The position numbers were made by a program, and so were the translations under genes. The notes beneath the pieces are model-generated. The model had not been told where the DNA came from and searched no databases. It saw only the letters and a program-made list of their open reading frames with translations. Positions 45,699 to 57,518 of a DNA stretch of 64,000 bases are shown here, piece by piece. Position 1 is the stretch's first letter; each line of letters begins with the position of its first letter. Source of the stretch: Erythrophleum ivorense (taxonomy: Eukaryota; Streptophyta; Magnoliopsida; Fabales; Fabaceae); NCBI GenBank assembly GCA_026724425.1, contig JAIUCV010000658.1, forward strand, positions 186,001-250,000, written 5' to 3'.

Positions 45699-46922
45699 CA
45701 TTGGCTTAATGTTGCAAGCCAAAGATTTTAATGATAACAAAACCAAATATTTAAGTAAAAACCCATTTAAATTCTCTGGCCCCTTGTGAATTTTATATGA
45801 CTCAATATGTATTATTTTGGCCCATGATATAAGTGTTTTCAGTCATTAGTCTAAATAAGTTAATGAACTAAATGAAAAAATAATTAATGCATAAACGACA
45901 AAATAATTAAGGCTTTTACATAAACTGATAATATAACAGAAATACTTTTTGCTATGGCTATCTCTGATTATCATGAGAAAATGTATTATTTTTCTAACCT
46001 ATGTTTTAAGCTTTGTGATAGCATTTATAATGAGTTGACCGAATAAGCTGCATGGGAAGAATTTCATTGGCGACAGTAGTTGTAACACTAAAAGTGTTTG
46101 AACATTAAAAATAAAATGAGAATGCTCTAGCCAATAAGAATGTTAAGCTTTAGGACTATCTCTAATGGCCAGGAGATATAGAAAGCCTATAAATATGAGT
46201 GAATTCAAGTGCAAAGATAGAATAATTGTAGAGAAAAATGAAACAAGTGCATTCAAAAATCTTGTAAAATTGTTAAACTTAGTGTCTGGTACATCTACTT
46301 ACTAGAAGCATAAGTTTCTTAAGCATTAAAAGTATTTCAAAAAGAGATAAAATCATTTTAGCAATTCTGCATAAAATTTTAAATGATATAATTAAGGGTT
46401 ACCTATATAAAACCCTGTTAAAAGATTTGTGGTGAGTGTTAAAGCTTGTTTTGGTAGTTAGCACAAAGTAAAACCATTATCTTTGTAAGTTTATTGTCTT
46501 TTAGTGAAGAAAATCCCTTAAAAGTTTTAAGAGAATTAGATGTATGCCAAGGGGTTAAACCAGGATAAATTTCTATGTGCTTTCTCTTATCCCTTATACT
46601 TTCTAGTTAGTTGAGCCTGCCTCCTCCACTTTTGGAGGATAATGATTTAAGTTGACATTTTATGTAAATGCTGATCTTGTTCACTCCACTTTCATATTTC
46701 AATTTGCTGCTCCACATTATTATTGACATTGTTTAATCTTGGTGAAGATTGTTAATTTACATACTACATTTTATTAAACTCATCTTGTGTTAAACACTGT
46801 TTACACCCTCCACTTTCTGAATGATTCATTTTTGGAGATCAGTTGGTCCTCCATCTCAATAAAATTAAAAATTTTATTTTTTACATATCACATTTATTTG
46901 CCCCTTCTAGGTATGTTTATCA
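45699..46922 (+). repeat. 3' LTR of the Sirevirus-like element
   Basis: 1224 bp, colinear with 36367-37572. It begins CATTGGCTTAATGTTGCAAG (ancestral TG mutated) and ends TTTATCA, keeping the CA that the 5' copy has lost. Confidence 0.88.
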
Positions 46923-46927
46923 ATCTT
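46923..46927. repeat. Target-site duplication ATCTT, right
   Basis: Exact match to 36362-36366. Confidence 0.8.
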
Positions 46928-48000
46928 TTCTTTTCTAAAGAAGTATTAATGTTATTAAAGTCACCTGCCACTATCCAAGACTTATTCATGTTACTAGTAA
47001 TCTCCATAAGGTCCTTCTAAAAAGATAACTTGTTTAAATGTGAGATGGTGTAGATTATTATCATGAATAAATTACAACTCCCTTATCACATATGTGGACA
47101 TGAATCTACTTGTTAGTATGAAGGACCATACTGATACTTGCATAAGACATCTTCTAAGCAAACCATAGACGTTTGGATCTACCCACGCTCACAACAACAT
47201 AGCAACCCTCGAAACCAAGTTTCTTGGATTGATAGTGAGCTTTACCCTACTGTGAGTGTGTTTCCACTAAAGTAATATATTTGAAGAGTAGGAATTGCAA
47301 AATTACTTCATATACCTAAGAAAACCTGAGCCCTAACACCATGAACATTCCAATCCATTAATTTAATCTTAAGGATAGAGAAAGAATCAAGAAACTTGCA
47401 TATTTGTGGACTCTCACTAGTGAATTTAATTAGATAAAAGTTGTTGCCCAAATCAACTAGTTTAATGACTCCATTTTTCGCCCACATTTGTTAGAGATAG
47501 GATTCTAGAGCCTTAAAACTAATCGACCTTCCTAGCAACTTGATGATTAAAGATTGGTTTCATGGTCGATGCATTTTTTTCTTTTAGACTTTGGAGGAGA
47601 AAATGCATTCATATCTTCCCTCCAAGGAATCAATAACTTGAAAATCATCTGTAACGTTCATATCCACTAAATTACTACCACCCTCATGAAGATCCTTTTC
47701 ATTAAGGACTCCTATGAGCTATCATAACTTTCCTTTTGATCACTAAGAAACTGGATGCCAACCTCTTTAAATCTGGTTAGCATCTATTTATAGCTCCTCT
47801 TTGCCTTACTCCTTTCCATTGTAAGTAGGTTGTCACTGAACATAACCCTATCATATTACACCAGGCCATCATTAAGATTAAAATGATGATTAGCACTTTT
47901 AATATTCTTCAAATGACAATCAAGAAGGTCTTGTTCTCTAAAAGAAGTTTCACCTTTTCACTCTTTAGAGGATGCCATTCACCTTCCCTTGTAAAATCAA
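46923..48000 (-). mobile_element. LINE, 5' part with endonuclease remains
   Basis: Continues the LINE interrupted at 36361. On the - strand, 46970-46935 reads an FNNIN-type segment after a mutated Gly (GDFN box of the AP-like endonuclease). Text further up (47000-47300) keeps the spacing of endonuclease helices but is full of stops. The 5' region above 47500 may hold the gag-like first gene, but no zinc knuckle was seen. The left edge near 48000 is approximate; no LINE target duplication was found. Confidence 0.65.
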
Positions 48001-48357
48001 ACATAATTATAGTAACGCAACTCGAACGTAATTGCTATATTAATTCTTGAAAGATATTACAATCAATTAAATTTTCAAAGTTTATTATCATTAATTTATT
48101 TTTAAACACATTATTTCAATCCTAACCCAAGTTTATTGTTATCAAATTGGTCTTAATTAAGTTAAGGTCAGTTTTTTAAAACATTAGGATTAAATTAATG
48201 GCAATAAAATTTTAAGAACTAAATTTATAACAAGGGATATTTTTTAAGGATGATTTAGTAGTTTATTTCTATTTTCTTTAAAACTAGATGACATTTAGGG
48301 GAATTTCTTTATGTGTTTGTTATTAGATAATTCAATAAAAAATAATTTAAATATTTT
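48001..48357. other. AT-rich intergenic DNA
   Basis: Nothing recognised. Confidence 0.4.
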
Positions 48358-48801
48358 GAGTAAATTAATGATTTAGTCCTTGAAAGATTTTCTTCCTTTC
48401 ATTTGATCCTTTAAAGATAAAACCTCTTAATTTATTTCTTAAAAGATCACTCTACTCTCAATTTGGCCCTCTAAATATAATGCATTTCAATTTAGTCCAT
48501 CAAATATTTTCTCCCAATCAAAATGGTCCTTCTAAAATGCATTTATGAGCTCTCTCATATAAAGTGGTATCATTTTAGGGTTGAAGATATTTGGGCAAGT
48601 CCATATCTTTTGTTAATGGCCACATGAGATCCCACTTTTGCCTAACATAGGGATTGGTTGAATGGAGGAAAAATATTTAGGGATTAAATTAAGAGACTTT
48701 ATCTTTAGAGGATTAAATTGAAAAAAAAAAATTTTTAGGAACTAAAAAGAGTCAAATTAAGACAAGATTTGTCTTTAAAGAACTAAATCATTTATTTACT
48801 C
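48358..48801. mobile_element. Foldback MITE, 444 bp
   Basis: The left end GAGTAAATTAATGATTTAGT and the reverse complement of the right end GAGTAAATAAATGATTTAGT match at 19 of 20 bases, and pairing continues inward for roughly 200 bp per arm. Each arm is itself built from repeats of a unit like CAATTTAGTCC followed by T(C/T)AAA(G/T)AT. No coding capacity. The flanks give no clear target duplication, so the superfamily (perhaps MULE-like) is open. Confidence 0.75.
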
Positions 48802-49920
48802 ACATTTTTACAACTCAACATTTCAATTTTTTTCCAACAAAGCATTTTATTATTGATTCTTTTATAAAAATTTATTTACTTGTATAGTTTGATTCAAGAA
48901 TTTGATAGTAAATAATTAAATGATTGATGTAAGTGTTTTTCTCAAATTTTGGTTAGGGTTAGTGGCTGATTTTTTTTTTTTGGTGAAAAATTTATATTGT
49001 ATTTTTTTAATTAAGCTTAATTACAAAATTAGGACATTTGCTTTAAAATATAACAAAATATCTTTTGTACTTTTTATTAAAATAAAAATATTAAATCTCT
49101 AATAAATTAGTAGAAAGAAGTCATGAGATTTTGACTATCATAATATTGAGTTTTAATACTAGACTTTCAAAAGAAGAAAAATTTATTTCTAATTTCAAAA
49201 TTTTATTGAAATTTAAGTTCTTTTTATATTTTAGTTTAAAGTTTAAGGGAGTATTTTGTGATTAAAACTTAATTTAAGAGGGTAAAATGTATTTTCTCCT
49301 AACAATGAACTAATAGTTAAAAATATATCTGAAGAGTAGGCAATGAGTTAATTATATGTTGATTAATATTTCATTACATTGATTAGTGGTTCCTATGCTG
49401 TGAAATTTTAAAATCTTAATGGCCAAATTGTTTAGGTTCACAATCATTAAACTACATGTAAAATATTCTAAAGACATGAAAAGAATTGGGGATGATGACT
49501 ATGAATTATGCTCAAGAGAAATTAAACTGTTCAATCATAATGTTTTTCATAGCTAAATGATATTCAAAACCATATGACCATTTTCATATCATATAGGTGC
49601 CTTTACTCAACTTGGTTCTGGATGAACTTGTTTATTTCAACCGAAATGGAGTTTGTTAAGGAGAATAATTAAAAAGAAAAAGAAAAAAAAGAGCTACCGC
49701 CATTAGTCACTCTTTCCAAGATTTGATGAATTGATGCAAATATTAAGTTGGTATGGTATTAGCAGTGCCATCACTTAATGGCCTAATGGCAATGCAATAA
49801 TCTAAGGCCTTAAAAGGCTGATGAAATGAATAAAATCATTTGTAGTATATTATCATTTTGGCTGATTGATAAGCATGAATTCTATATGTTTTAATCCTCC
49901 TAACTTAAGCATTTTAGTGA
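48802..49920. other. AT-rich intergenic DNA, nothing recognised
   Basis: Contains poly-T and poly-A runs (e.g. near 48972). The frame at 48920-49102 is low-complexity and hydrophobic by AT bias. No gene or element supported. Confidence 0.4.
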
Positions 49921-52450
49921 CCAAATATGATTCTAGGGGTGTATTTAGATGGAATTTTATTTTAATAGCCATTCTTTGCACTTTATGAATTAATTGGAAA
50001 AATAATTGATTTTAAATACATAAATCATTTTAAATGAATTATGTGAATCTTTCTATCTTTTTGTGCAGATTATTTTTTTGGCAATTAGAGCTTGAATGGA
50101 GAAGCATCAAAGGAGATCTTAGGCTGAAGTTTAAATGAGAAAGAAATGAATGAGTGAGTCATGCAAATGAAGCTAGAGAAAAGCTGATGAAGAACAGCCA
50201 TGCCACAAATATGCACATGCTTAGTTAGGATTAGTAGAGAAGGCACGGGCTCACGTGATAGAGTGCAGGCCATGAGTTCCAGCAGCTTTGGAACACTCAC
50301 ACACACAGCAAAAGGAAGCACGTCCAACTCACAAACTCATTCACACATATCTCTGGTCCACCCATAAAGGAGTTGACGTGAGGAAGAGCACATGGGCAGC
50401 AAAGAAGATGACGTGGAAGTGAGATTTTGGGTTTGAAGAAAAGCAAAACACGTGAAGAACAAAAAAAAAAGAAGAAGCAAGAAACAGAAGCTACGGGTTA
50501 AAGCACAAAGCAGAGCATGAAGCTCGAGTTGATGTGGGAAACTCGTGGCAAGGGAGAAGAGTTTCACGTGGACATCAAGAAGAAGAAGACGCTGGAACTG
50601 AATGAGAGAAAGAGAAGAAGTAGACTCGAAATGCAGAGCACGTGATGAGCTTGGTTGAGTAAAAAAGAAGCATGCAGCTATGGGTTCTGGGCTTTGAAAA
50701 GAAAAGATGAAGATGCTGCTGAATAGGGAGGAGATTTACGTGATGAAGGCTTCAAACACCCATGCAAAGCTAACATGGAAAGGATGCATAAGCTGTAAAA
50801 ACATGGAAGAACCACGCAAGGGCAGAACCAAAGGAACATGTAAGGAAAGAAGCTATGGCTGCATGACAAGTGAACACAAGGAAGAGGCTGAGGAAGCAAA
50901 ACACATGCACAGACACGTGAAGGAGAAGCAACACATAAGCTTGAGCTACTGGATGTAGAGTGCATGAGCTGGGAGAAATAGCTACGAGTAATAGGAGAAA
51001 GAAGGAGCTGAAGTAACAAGCTGAAGTTCAAACGAAAAAAAAATTGGAAGCTGAACGTGGTTTTGCATGAATCTTGATATTATATTCAATATGGAATGAA
51101 GTGGAGAGAACAAGCTACATGAGGGCAGTTTGAGAAAGAAGAATGAGCTGAATAAAATAACAGAGCACGTAGCTAGGAGGAATCACGTGGAAGAATCATG
51201 CATGAAGAGCAACAGAAGCAAGAGAAAGCTAGGAACTGGGCACGTGAATAATAACATGAAAGAAGGAGATAAGAAGCTGCATATGATTCATTAAAAAGGC
51301 ACATGATTGGGCAGCAGCGTACATCGTCCAGACTTCATTCTATCTCACGTCTCTCCAGCACATTCACGCCTCCTTCATTCAAATCATTGGACCCTCATCC
51401 ATTCGCACAATACAAGCCATCCCACGTCTCTAAAATCTTAGCAAACTCTTGCCTATTTATTCAGCCTTCATTCGTCCAACCACTCAACCATTCACACACC
51501 ATTCTTCGTCCAGCACATACCCCACACCTCATCCATTCCATCTTCCATCTCCAACATCCAATGATATTCTAATTCATCTTGAGGCTAGCAAGGAGGAAGC
51601 TCTTGGAGAAGCTTGAATCCATGGAGAAGACATAGAATATTTTGGCTAAGAATTTCCTTATTTTTCCTACACTTTTTCTCTTTCAATTATTTTCTTGGTT
51701 AAGATGTATTTGAGAAGGAAATTGTGTAATTATAATTAGTGGCTGGTTAGACACTGGTTAGGAAACATTTTTGTTGATTAATTGATCTGATTAATTTCAA
51801 TATTATTTGAATTCCCATGTAGGCTTCGAAGGTGTTCGATAAAATACATGAGTGAGCTTAATTGTTTAAATTGAGGATTCCTTAATGTTTAGTTAGTTAA
51901 TTAAATATTTAGGATGATTCAGAGGTTAATCAAATTAGTTACTCAATCAAATTGGATGTTCATTGATCTTAGAAACAAGATTTAACAATTTAATTTGGAT
52001 GTGAGGTTTCAATTCAACATTAGATCGTTGATTTCTTGAATCTTGCGTGGTTACTCAAGATAAATTGTTATGAACATGATTAGGGACTCTTAGGCCAGAA
52101 TTAATCACAATTAGATTAGGATAAGGATAGTGGATACCAAGGGACGAATCCAAAGCTAGTCACAAGATCATAATCCATACAATTAGATAGCAATTAGGAA
52201 GTTTAAATTCAATTTAGTTTTTGCTTAGTTTAATTAAATCAAAACCCCCTAATTGAGGAATTTTTAGAGTCTTTTAACATTTGGAAAATTCAATTAAACA
52301 TTGAACGCCAATTCCGAGGGAAATGACCTAGGTTGTGCCACTAATTACATATCTTATCAGCCTAGTATTATTTTGAGAGTTATGCGACGATCCACTCTGA
52401 TCATTACAACTTAGACCCATTCTAGCCGCGCCCTTTTACGCTTATAATGG
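49921..52450. other. Repeat-like region, purine-rich and CACGTG-rich
   Basis: From about 50080 to 51290 the + strand is purine-rich (GAAG/AGAA text) with recurring phrases such as AGCTA(C/T)GGGTT and AGCACGTG. It holds seven exact CACGTG hexamers. At about 51300 it switches abruptly to pyrimidine-rich text up to about 51570, then becomes AT-rich with text such as AGGTGTTCGATAAAATAC (near 51830) and ACGCCAATTCCGAGGGAAAT (near 52304), which I associate with LTR/leader regions of plant gypsy elements. Open frames here (50085-51031 -, 51303-51572 +) are low-complexity shadows. Probably a decayed LTR-element fragment; edges not defined. Confidence 0.4.
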
Positions 52451-53944
52451 AGGATCCCATACCATATTTCAATTTTCAAAAAGAAGAGAAAATTACAATT
52501 TATTTCTTTTATACTTAATTTTGGGACAAATTACATTCTTTTGAGAGATGTCTTATACAACTTTTTCTTCCACTTTGAAAATTACACTCTCCTTTCTTAA
52601 AATAATAATAATAAAAAAAACCTACACTGGCATTTTTTATAGTAAAAGATGAGCTATAATTACATATATTTTGGCCAAAATATCTTTATATATTATTTAC
52701 ATAATATAACAAGTATTAAATATATATTTAACCAATACAAAAATAGTGTTAGCACCCAAAAAAATAAATGGGTTGGACTAAACTTTGGGGCTATGATTTG
52801 AGCTAAACAACTAGAGTATAATCGTTGAACAAAGAGAGATAAATTAGGCTTTGAAGCCAAAAAGGGCTATAATGATTGTAAGATTGTGCTTTTTGAAATA
52901 TTTAAGATTAATGGCCCAATAATGTGCAACTAAAAAAGAAAAGAATATTCAATTGATTCTAGGTAGTTTTAACCATTTAATTACCTTGCTACAATTTAGA
53001 GACAAAGCTTGTAGGATATTCTTGAGGTAGTTAATCAGATTAGTTAAAAATAAGAGAAATTCATGAGTTGACCAAGTCAATAAAAATGTAGAATATGCTT
53101 GAAGGCCTACTTCCTTGGAGATATGGTTGATATGATCAACTAATGAAGCAGAAAGTTAGTGAGCAAAACATTATTTTAATCCTCAACCTAGTTGATATGG
53201 AATAAGCTAACACTCAAATTGTTGGCTTTGATCCTATATTATTGTCAACATGGTTAGAAATTTTATGAAGAGTGATAAATAGTTTTTGTAGAGATAATGG
53301 CTTGTTTTAGACTTACAATACTCATTGTACTTTTTCTTTTTTGAAAAGAAGCATCCAATGAATTATACACAAGGCTTTACAATTTATCCTTTACATTCCC
53401 TCCTTTAGTTTCTAGAATTATCGCTTTGTTTATTGCTTTCTTTATTGTATTCTTCTCTTCATTTTCTTTTACTTCTCTTTCTAGTTGGAGGTGTTAGCTA
53501 ATTTTCAAACTAGACACTTCTCTTAGTGACTTAGACACCCAAAGTTAAGGAACAAAGTCCCTTCCTTAGCATATTGCCTGAATGTGGGAATCAAGTGTAT
53601 GAGTTAGTTAAAAAGTTTAGCTAATCAATCCAAAAAAAGGAATAATAAATAGTTGATGTTCTAAATTTATTATTGGCATTGAGAGTATGGCAAAAGACAA
53701 ATGAGGAAGTTTAGCCCAACTTATAATTATTGTATTACCTAGTAGGAACAAAATATAAAGGATTTCCTTTTTTGGCTAAGAGGAGAATTAGAGGGTGACT
53801 ATAGCTATCAATATGTGTTGTGTTTGTTTTGGGTAAAATGGTAGTTTTCTAGATATAGGGCCAATCATCCCTATACTCTAAGATTTATGTTCCTTATATA
53901 GCTAAGAATTCATACTAGCTATTACCAAGTATCCTAAGGCTTCG
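52451..53944. other. Unrecognised AT-rich DNA left of solo LTR 2
   Basis: No gene. It ends in CTTCG plus the TGGTG that was duplicated by the long-LTR insertion, so it was once continuous with 57519 onward. Confidence 0.4.
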
Positions 53945-53949
53945 TGGTG
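53945..53949. repeat. Left target-site duplication TGGTG
   Basis: Immediately before TGTAACACC; exact match to 57514-57518. Confidence 0.85.
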
Positions 53950-56900
53950 TGTAACACCATAACTTTTTAACTTATCTTATGCTACTTCCATGACTCACAC
54001 ATGTATTTTATGAAGAAGCAAGGAAAAATGGCTTTAAAATAATGAATTTCCGTGCATTGTGTAGCATATAAATTTTTCTTTTAGAGTCCCGTGGGTTATA
54101 TGGACTCATGTAGCACATTTTCATATTTAATTACATAGATACAACTCAAATCCATCACCAAAAGTGGTCTAAAACTCATGCAAATACAAGGAACACATAA
54201 AACATCATAATGTAGCCTTGGCCAGAAACTTCACCTTTTTGTCACAAACTTTGAAAAATTATAACTAATTCTAAAAAAATTAAAATAATGCATTATTTAC
54301 CATTTTGAAAAGTTACAGATGTCTAATTTATGCTAAAAATAATTCTAGGTCATGGAACATCAAGTAGAAGACATTTGACATTCAAAAATCACCCAAGGTC
54401 GCAGTTGCCTGGCTACTATCACAACTTACTGTCATAGACTTTGAAAATTTATAACTAATTAATCAAAATCATGTAAATTTGGTCAATCTGAGAAGCTAAA
54501 GATGTTAAATTTAAGGGAAAAATATCTCCAGTTCACGATTAAAAATTGAATTATGATGGAACAATACTGGAGGTTAGATGGCATTATTAGTACTGACATT
54601 AAACTTCAAAAATTCATAACTCTCTGCTCAGACCTCCAGATGAGGTGATCTTGGTGGCCATAGAAAGATTATAACCTCTAGTTTATGCCTGTAAAATTTC
54701 ACAAGAATTAGACACCATTAGTCTATCAAATGACACAGAATACAAAACTGACCATATGAACAGTATATGCACTAGAACAGTAGAAAAATCTCAACTTTAA
54801 AAATTCATAATTAATTCTATAAAGCTCTGAATTTTTTACATTTTAGATTCCAAAAGGCTTTCAATGAGCCCTACATTTTTGCAAAATTTCATGGGAAGAT
54901 TTATCTATTTGGTCAATTTGTGCCATAGAGTTCCGGTTTGGTCATTTTCAAGCATCAAAGTGTCCAAATTTGCTTCCTAAACTTGTGTGGCCACTTGAGA
55001 ATGTGGGATTGCACCAAAATGATATTTTAAACTTGTCTCAAAGGTGCATAAACCCAGAATTTGCAAACTCACTCTCTCACACCATGCCATACACACATTT
55101 TCATATTGCTAGTCTTGCCATTACATGCTTAATTTGCATTGTAATATTCACATAACATAAACTCTCATTTGTATATGATACATTAGCACAATTACATATA
55201 TTCATAAGATCATAAGACATATACATCAATAGATTACAACATTTTCCACTTATATGGCCTTAAAGAAGAAAGATTAATATATTTTGTAGTCAATATCTTA
55301 TCTTTCAAAGTGTTGGCTCCCATTACCTTGTTCTCTTGATTCACTTAGCATGTTAGAACATTGGAGAAGAGGGAATGAGATTCAAAAAATTCCAATAGCT
55401 CATCTCCCATTTCTACCATACATAAAGTATGCAAATCATGTCTTACAAATGCATGCATGGGTATATTAAATAACATGAACATTCAAGAAGCAATCTTGGC
55501 ATGTGAGTAAGTCATATAAGAGATCTATAGGCTTGCTAAGTGGATTAGCTTCACTCATTCACTTATGAATTTTGGACTTGCTCCACTCATTTCTTTAAGA
55601 GGTTTTTGACTCAACCTTACTCTTGGGAGCCAACCTCACTCTTAGGAGACTTTTTACTTTGTCTCAACCAAGTTTAAGGGTTCTTGGCTCATCCTTACCA
55701 TAGCTAAGGGTTCTTAGCTTTTCCACACTCAAGCAAGCCAAACCAAATATAACAAATATTATTTGAAAACATAATGCATTATCATGGTACCATGGAATAA
55801 GAGCTCATGCTAGAATACTTTTCATAGCTTAAAATTCACATACACACATTCAAAGACAAGCCAAGCATACATTCATGCATGAGAGAAAGAGGAGTGAGCT
55901 ACCTTGAATGCAATCACACACTTTTCTCCTTGAATTTGTTCTCCCTTCCTCGGCCTCACACACACAAAGGTGTAGGTTTGGTTTCTCTTGGCCTAAACAC
56001 AATTTATGGAAGCCAATTAGGTTCATGGAGTTAATGCTAAGACCACACATCTTCCTTAAATACTAACTTGGTCTATTAACCCCTTTATGGTTCCAAGAAT
56101 GCACCTAATGAAGCAACACCCATCAAATGAGTTATAGGCTTCATTCTTTCCTTTCATATATGATTCTTGATTTTTTTTAAGCCTCTTAGAGTATCACACA
56201 ATTAAAACAAAGAGCCTAACTACATGTTGCTTTTTTATGTTATATTATAGAATCTAAGACACCAATTCATTCTCTAGGCCTCCTAAATTTTTTCCAAGGT
56301 TTCTTCTTATTTTCATTTATCATATATGACTCAAAAATGGGTGTGAAAGAATTTGAAACTCTCCCTATGTGTCTCAACCCCTTTGGCCGAGACTATGCAC
56401 CATTTACCCTCCATAGAAGTTTGCTTTGTTTTCTACACAGAAGATACATATGGGGAGACTCCTAGGGATCTTGGGAACTTATTTAAACATTCATTTAGGT
56501 CTAGAAACAATTGCATCAAATCATATTTTCAAGGGAGCTCATAAAACCCTAGGTTTGCTATCTTGAAAATCTATGATTCTTTTGTTATTTTCTTTGCATA
56601 TTCTTATTCTCCACACTCATTTTCTTAAGATTCACCCTTGGTTTTACCCAAAATCCAAGCCCTCCCATAGCTTCTTGAGTGGGGCAAACTAAGGAGAGAA
56701 GAGGAGCAAGGGGTAGCTATCATGGAAGGAGAAATTACCTTGTTTTTCCTTGTTTTCTTGCTTAAATCTCCCTTTCTTTGGCCTTCTCTCTTGAAATCCG
56801 AATTTTCCCCTTTGTTCTTCACTTAAAATAGATCCATATACTTCAATATAATCATAGGAAAGAAAAGGAAACGAAGGAGAAGAGGTATGCTAAGGAAGGA

Positions 56901-57513
56901 GCATGAAAAATAACAAAAAATCTATACCTTTTGCCTTTGATTTCTCCTTCTCTTCTCTCCATCTTGTGAACCTCTTTCCATAGGGTTTTCCTCTGGTTTA
57001 GGGCAAAAACATAATGGGCTGAATGAATGAGGAGATGGGGCACCACTTATACATAGGTGGGAGGAGAAAGACTTTTTAAAAATTTTCATTTTACCCTTCG
57101 TTCTTGGCATTTTTGTTTCTAACTCGTTTTAGCTCCTTTTTGAGAACTATCTTTTGCTGTCTTGGAGCTTACAATGATTTTTAGGACCTCTGAGAACCCT
57201 GGAGAACTCAAAACTTTCATTCAAAAAGCTCTCCTATGAGAATTCCAAAATTTACTCAAAATAACGAAAATACCCTTATATTTTGTTAACTTTTCGTCAC
57301 AATTTGTTTCTTCATTCTACCTCCATTTTTCTTTCCATCTAAGCCTGAGATTTTCGTTTTTAGGAGTTTAGAATACTTCTTAAATTTTTAGGACTTTAAC
57401 TAAGTCATTTCGGGAGACTTCCTTTTGTATCTGGTGAATTTCGTACATTCATGGAGATTTCGTACGTTATGTTTCTCGCGTTTTCTCTTATTTTTAAAGA
57501 ACTGGATATTACA
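53950..57513. mobile_element. Long solo-LTR-like element, copy 2 (3564 bp)
   Basis: It begins TGTAACACCATAA like copy 1 (6897) and ends GATATTACA against GATGTTACA in copy 1. Perfect flanking TGGTG repeats (53945-53949, 57514-57518). Homologous blocks occur in the same order in both copies, e.g. ACATTTGACATTC (54370; CGTTTGACATTC 7510), GAGGTGATCTTGGTG (54644; 7798), AATTTCATGGG (54887; 8041), CTCATCTCCCAT (55399; 8561) and GAGCTACCTTG (55897; 9039). No internal LTR pair and no gag-pol. Open frames within are chance. Same family and orientation as copy 1. Confidence 0.85.
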
Positions 57514-57518
57514 TGGTG
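57514..57518. repeat. Right target-site duplication TGGTG
   Basis: Exact partner of 53945-53949, directly after the ATTACA terminus. Confidence 0.85.

Larger units (their letters stand above)
36367..46922 (+). mobile_element. Sirevirus-like Ty1/copia retrotransposon, 10,556 bp
   Basis: A complete but decayed element: 5' LTR 36367-37572, primer site 37575-37586, gag about 37646-39170, pol about 39170-42486, env-like region about 42930-45430, purine tracts, 3' LTR 45699-46922. Pol order is protease, integrase, reverse transcriptase, RNase H, which defines copia. The extra 3' region, multiple purine tracts and large size place it with the Sireviruses. Flanking ATCTT repeats show one insertion event into the LINE, whose two halves lie on either side. 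Many stops in every coding part make it non-functional. Confidence 0.92.

Noticed and set aside
50085..51031. Ser/Leu-rich - strand frames, one of 117 aa
   Set aside because: They are the complement of the purine-rich repeat text; low complexity, no domain, no splice context.
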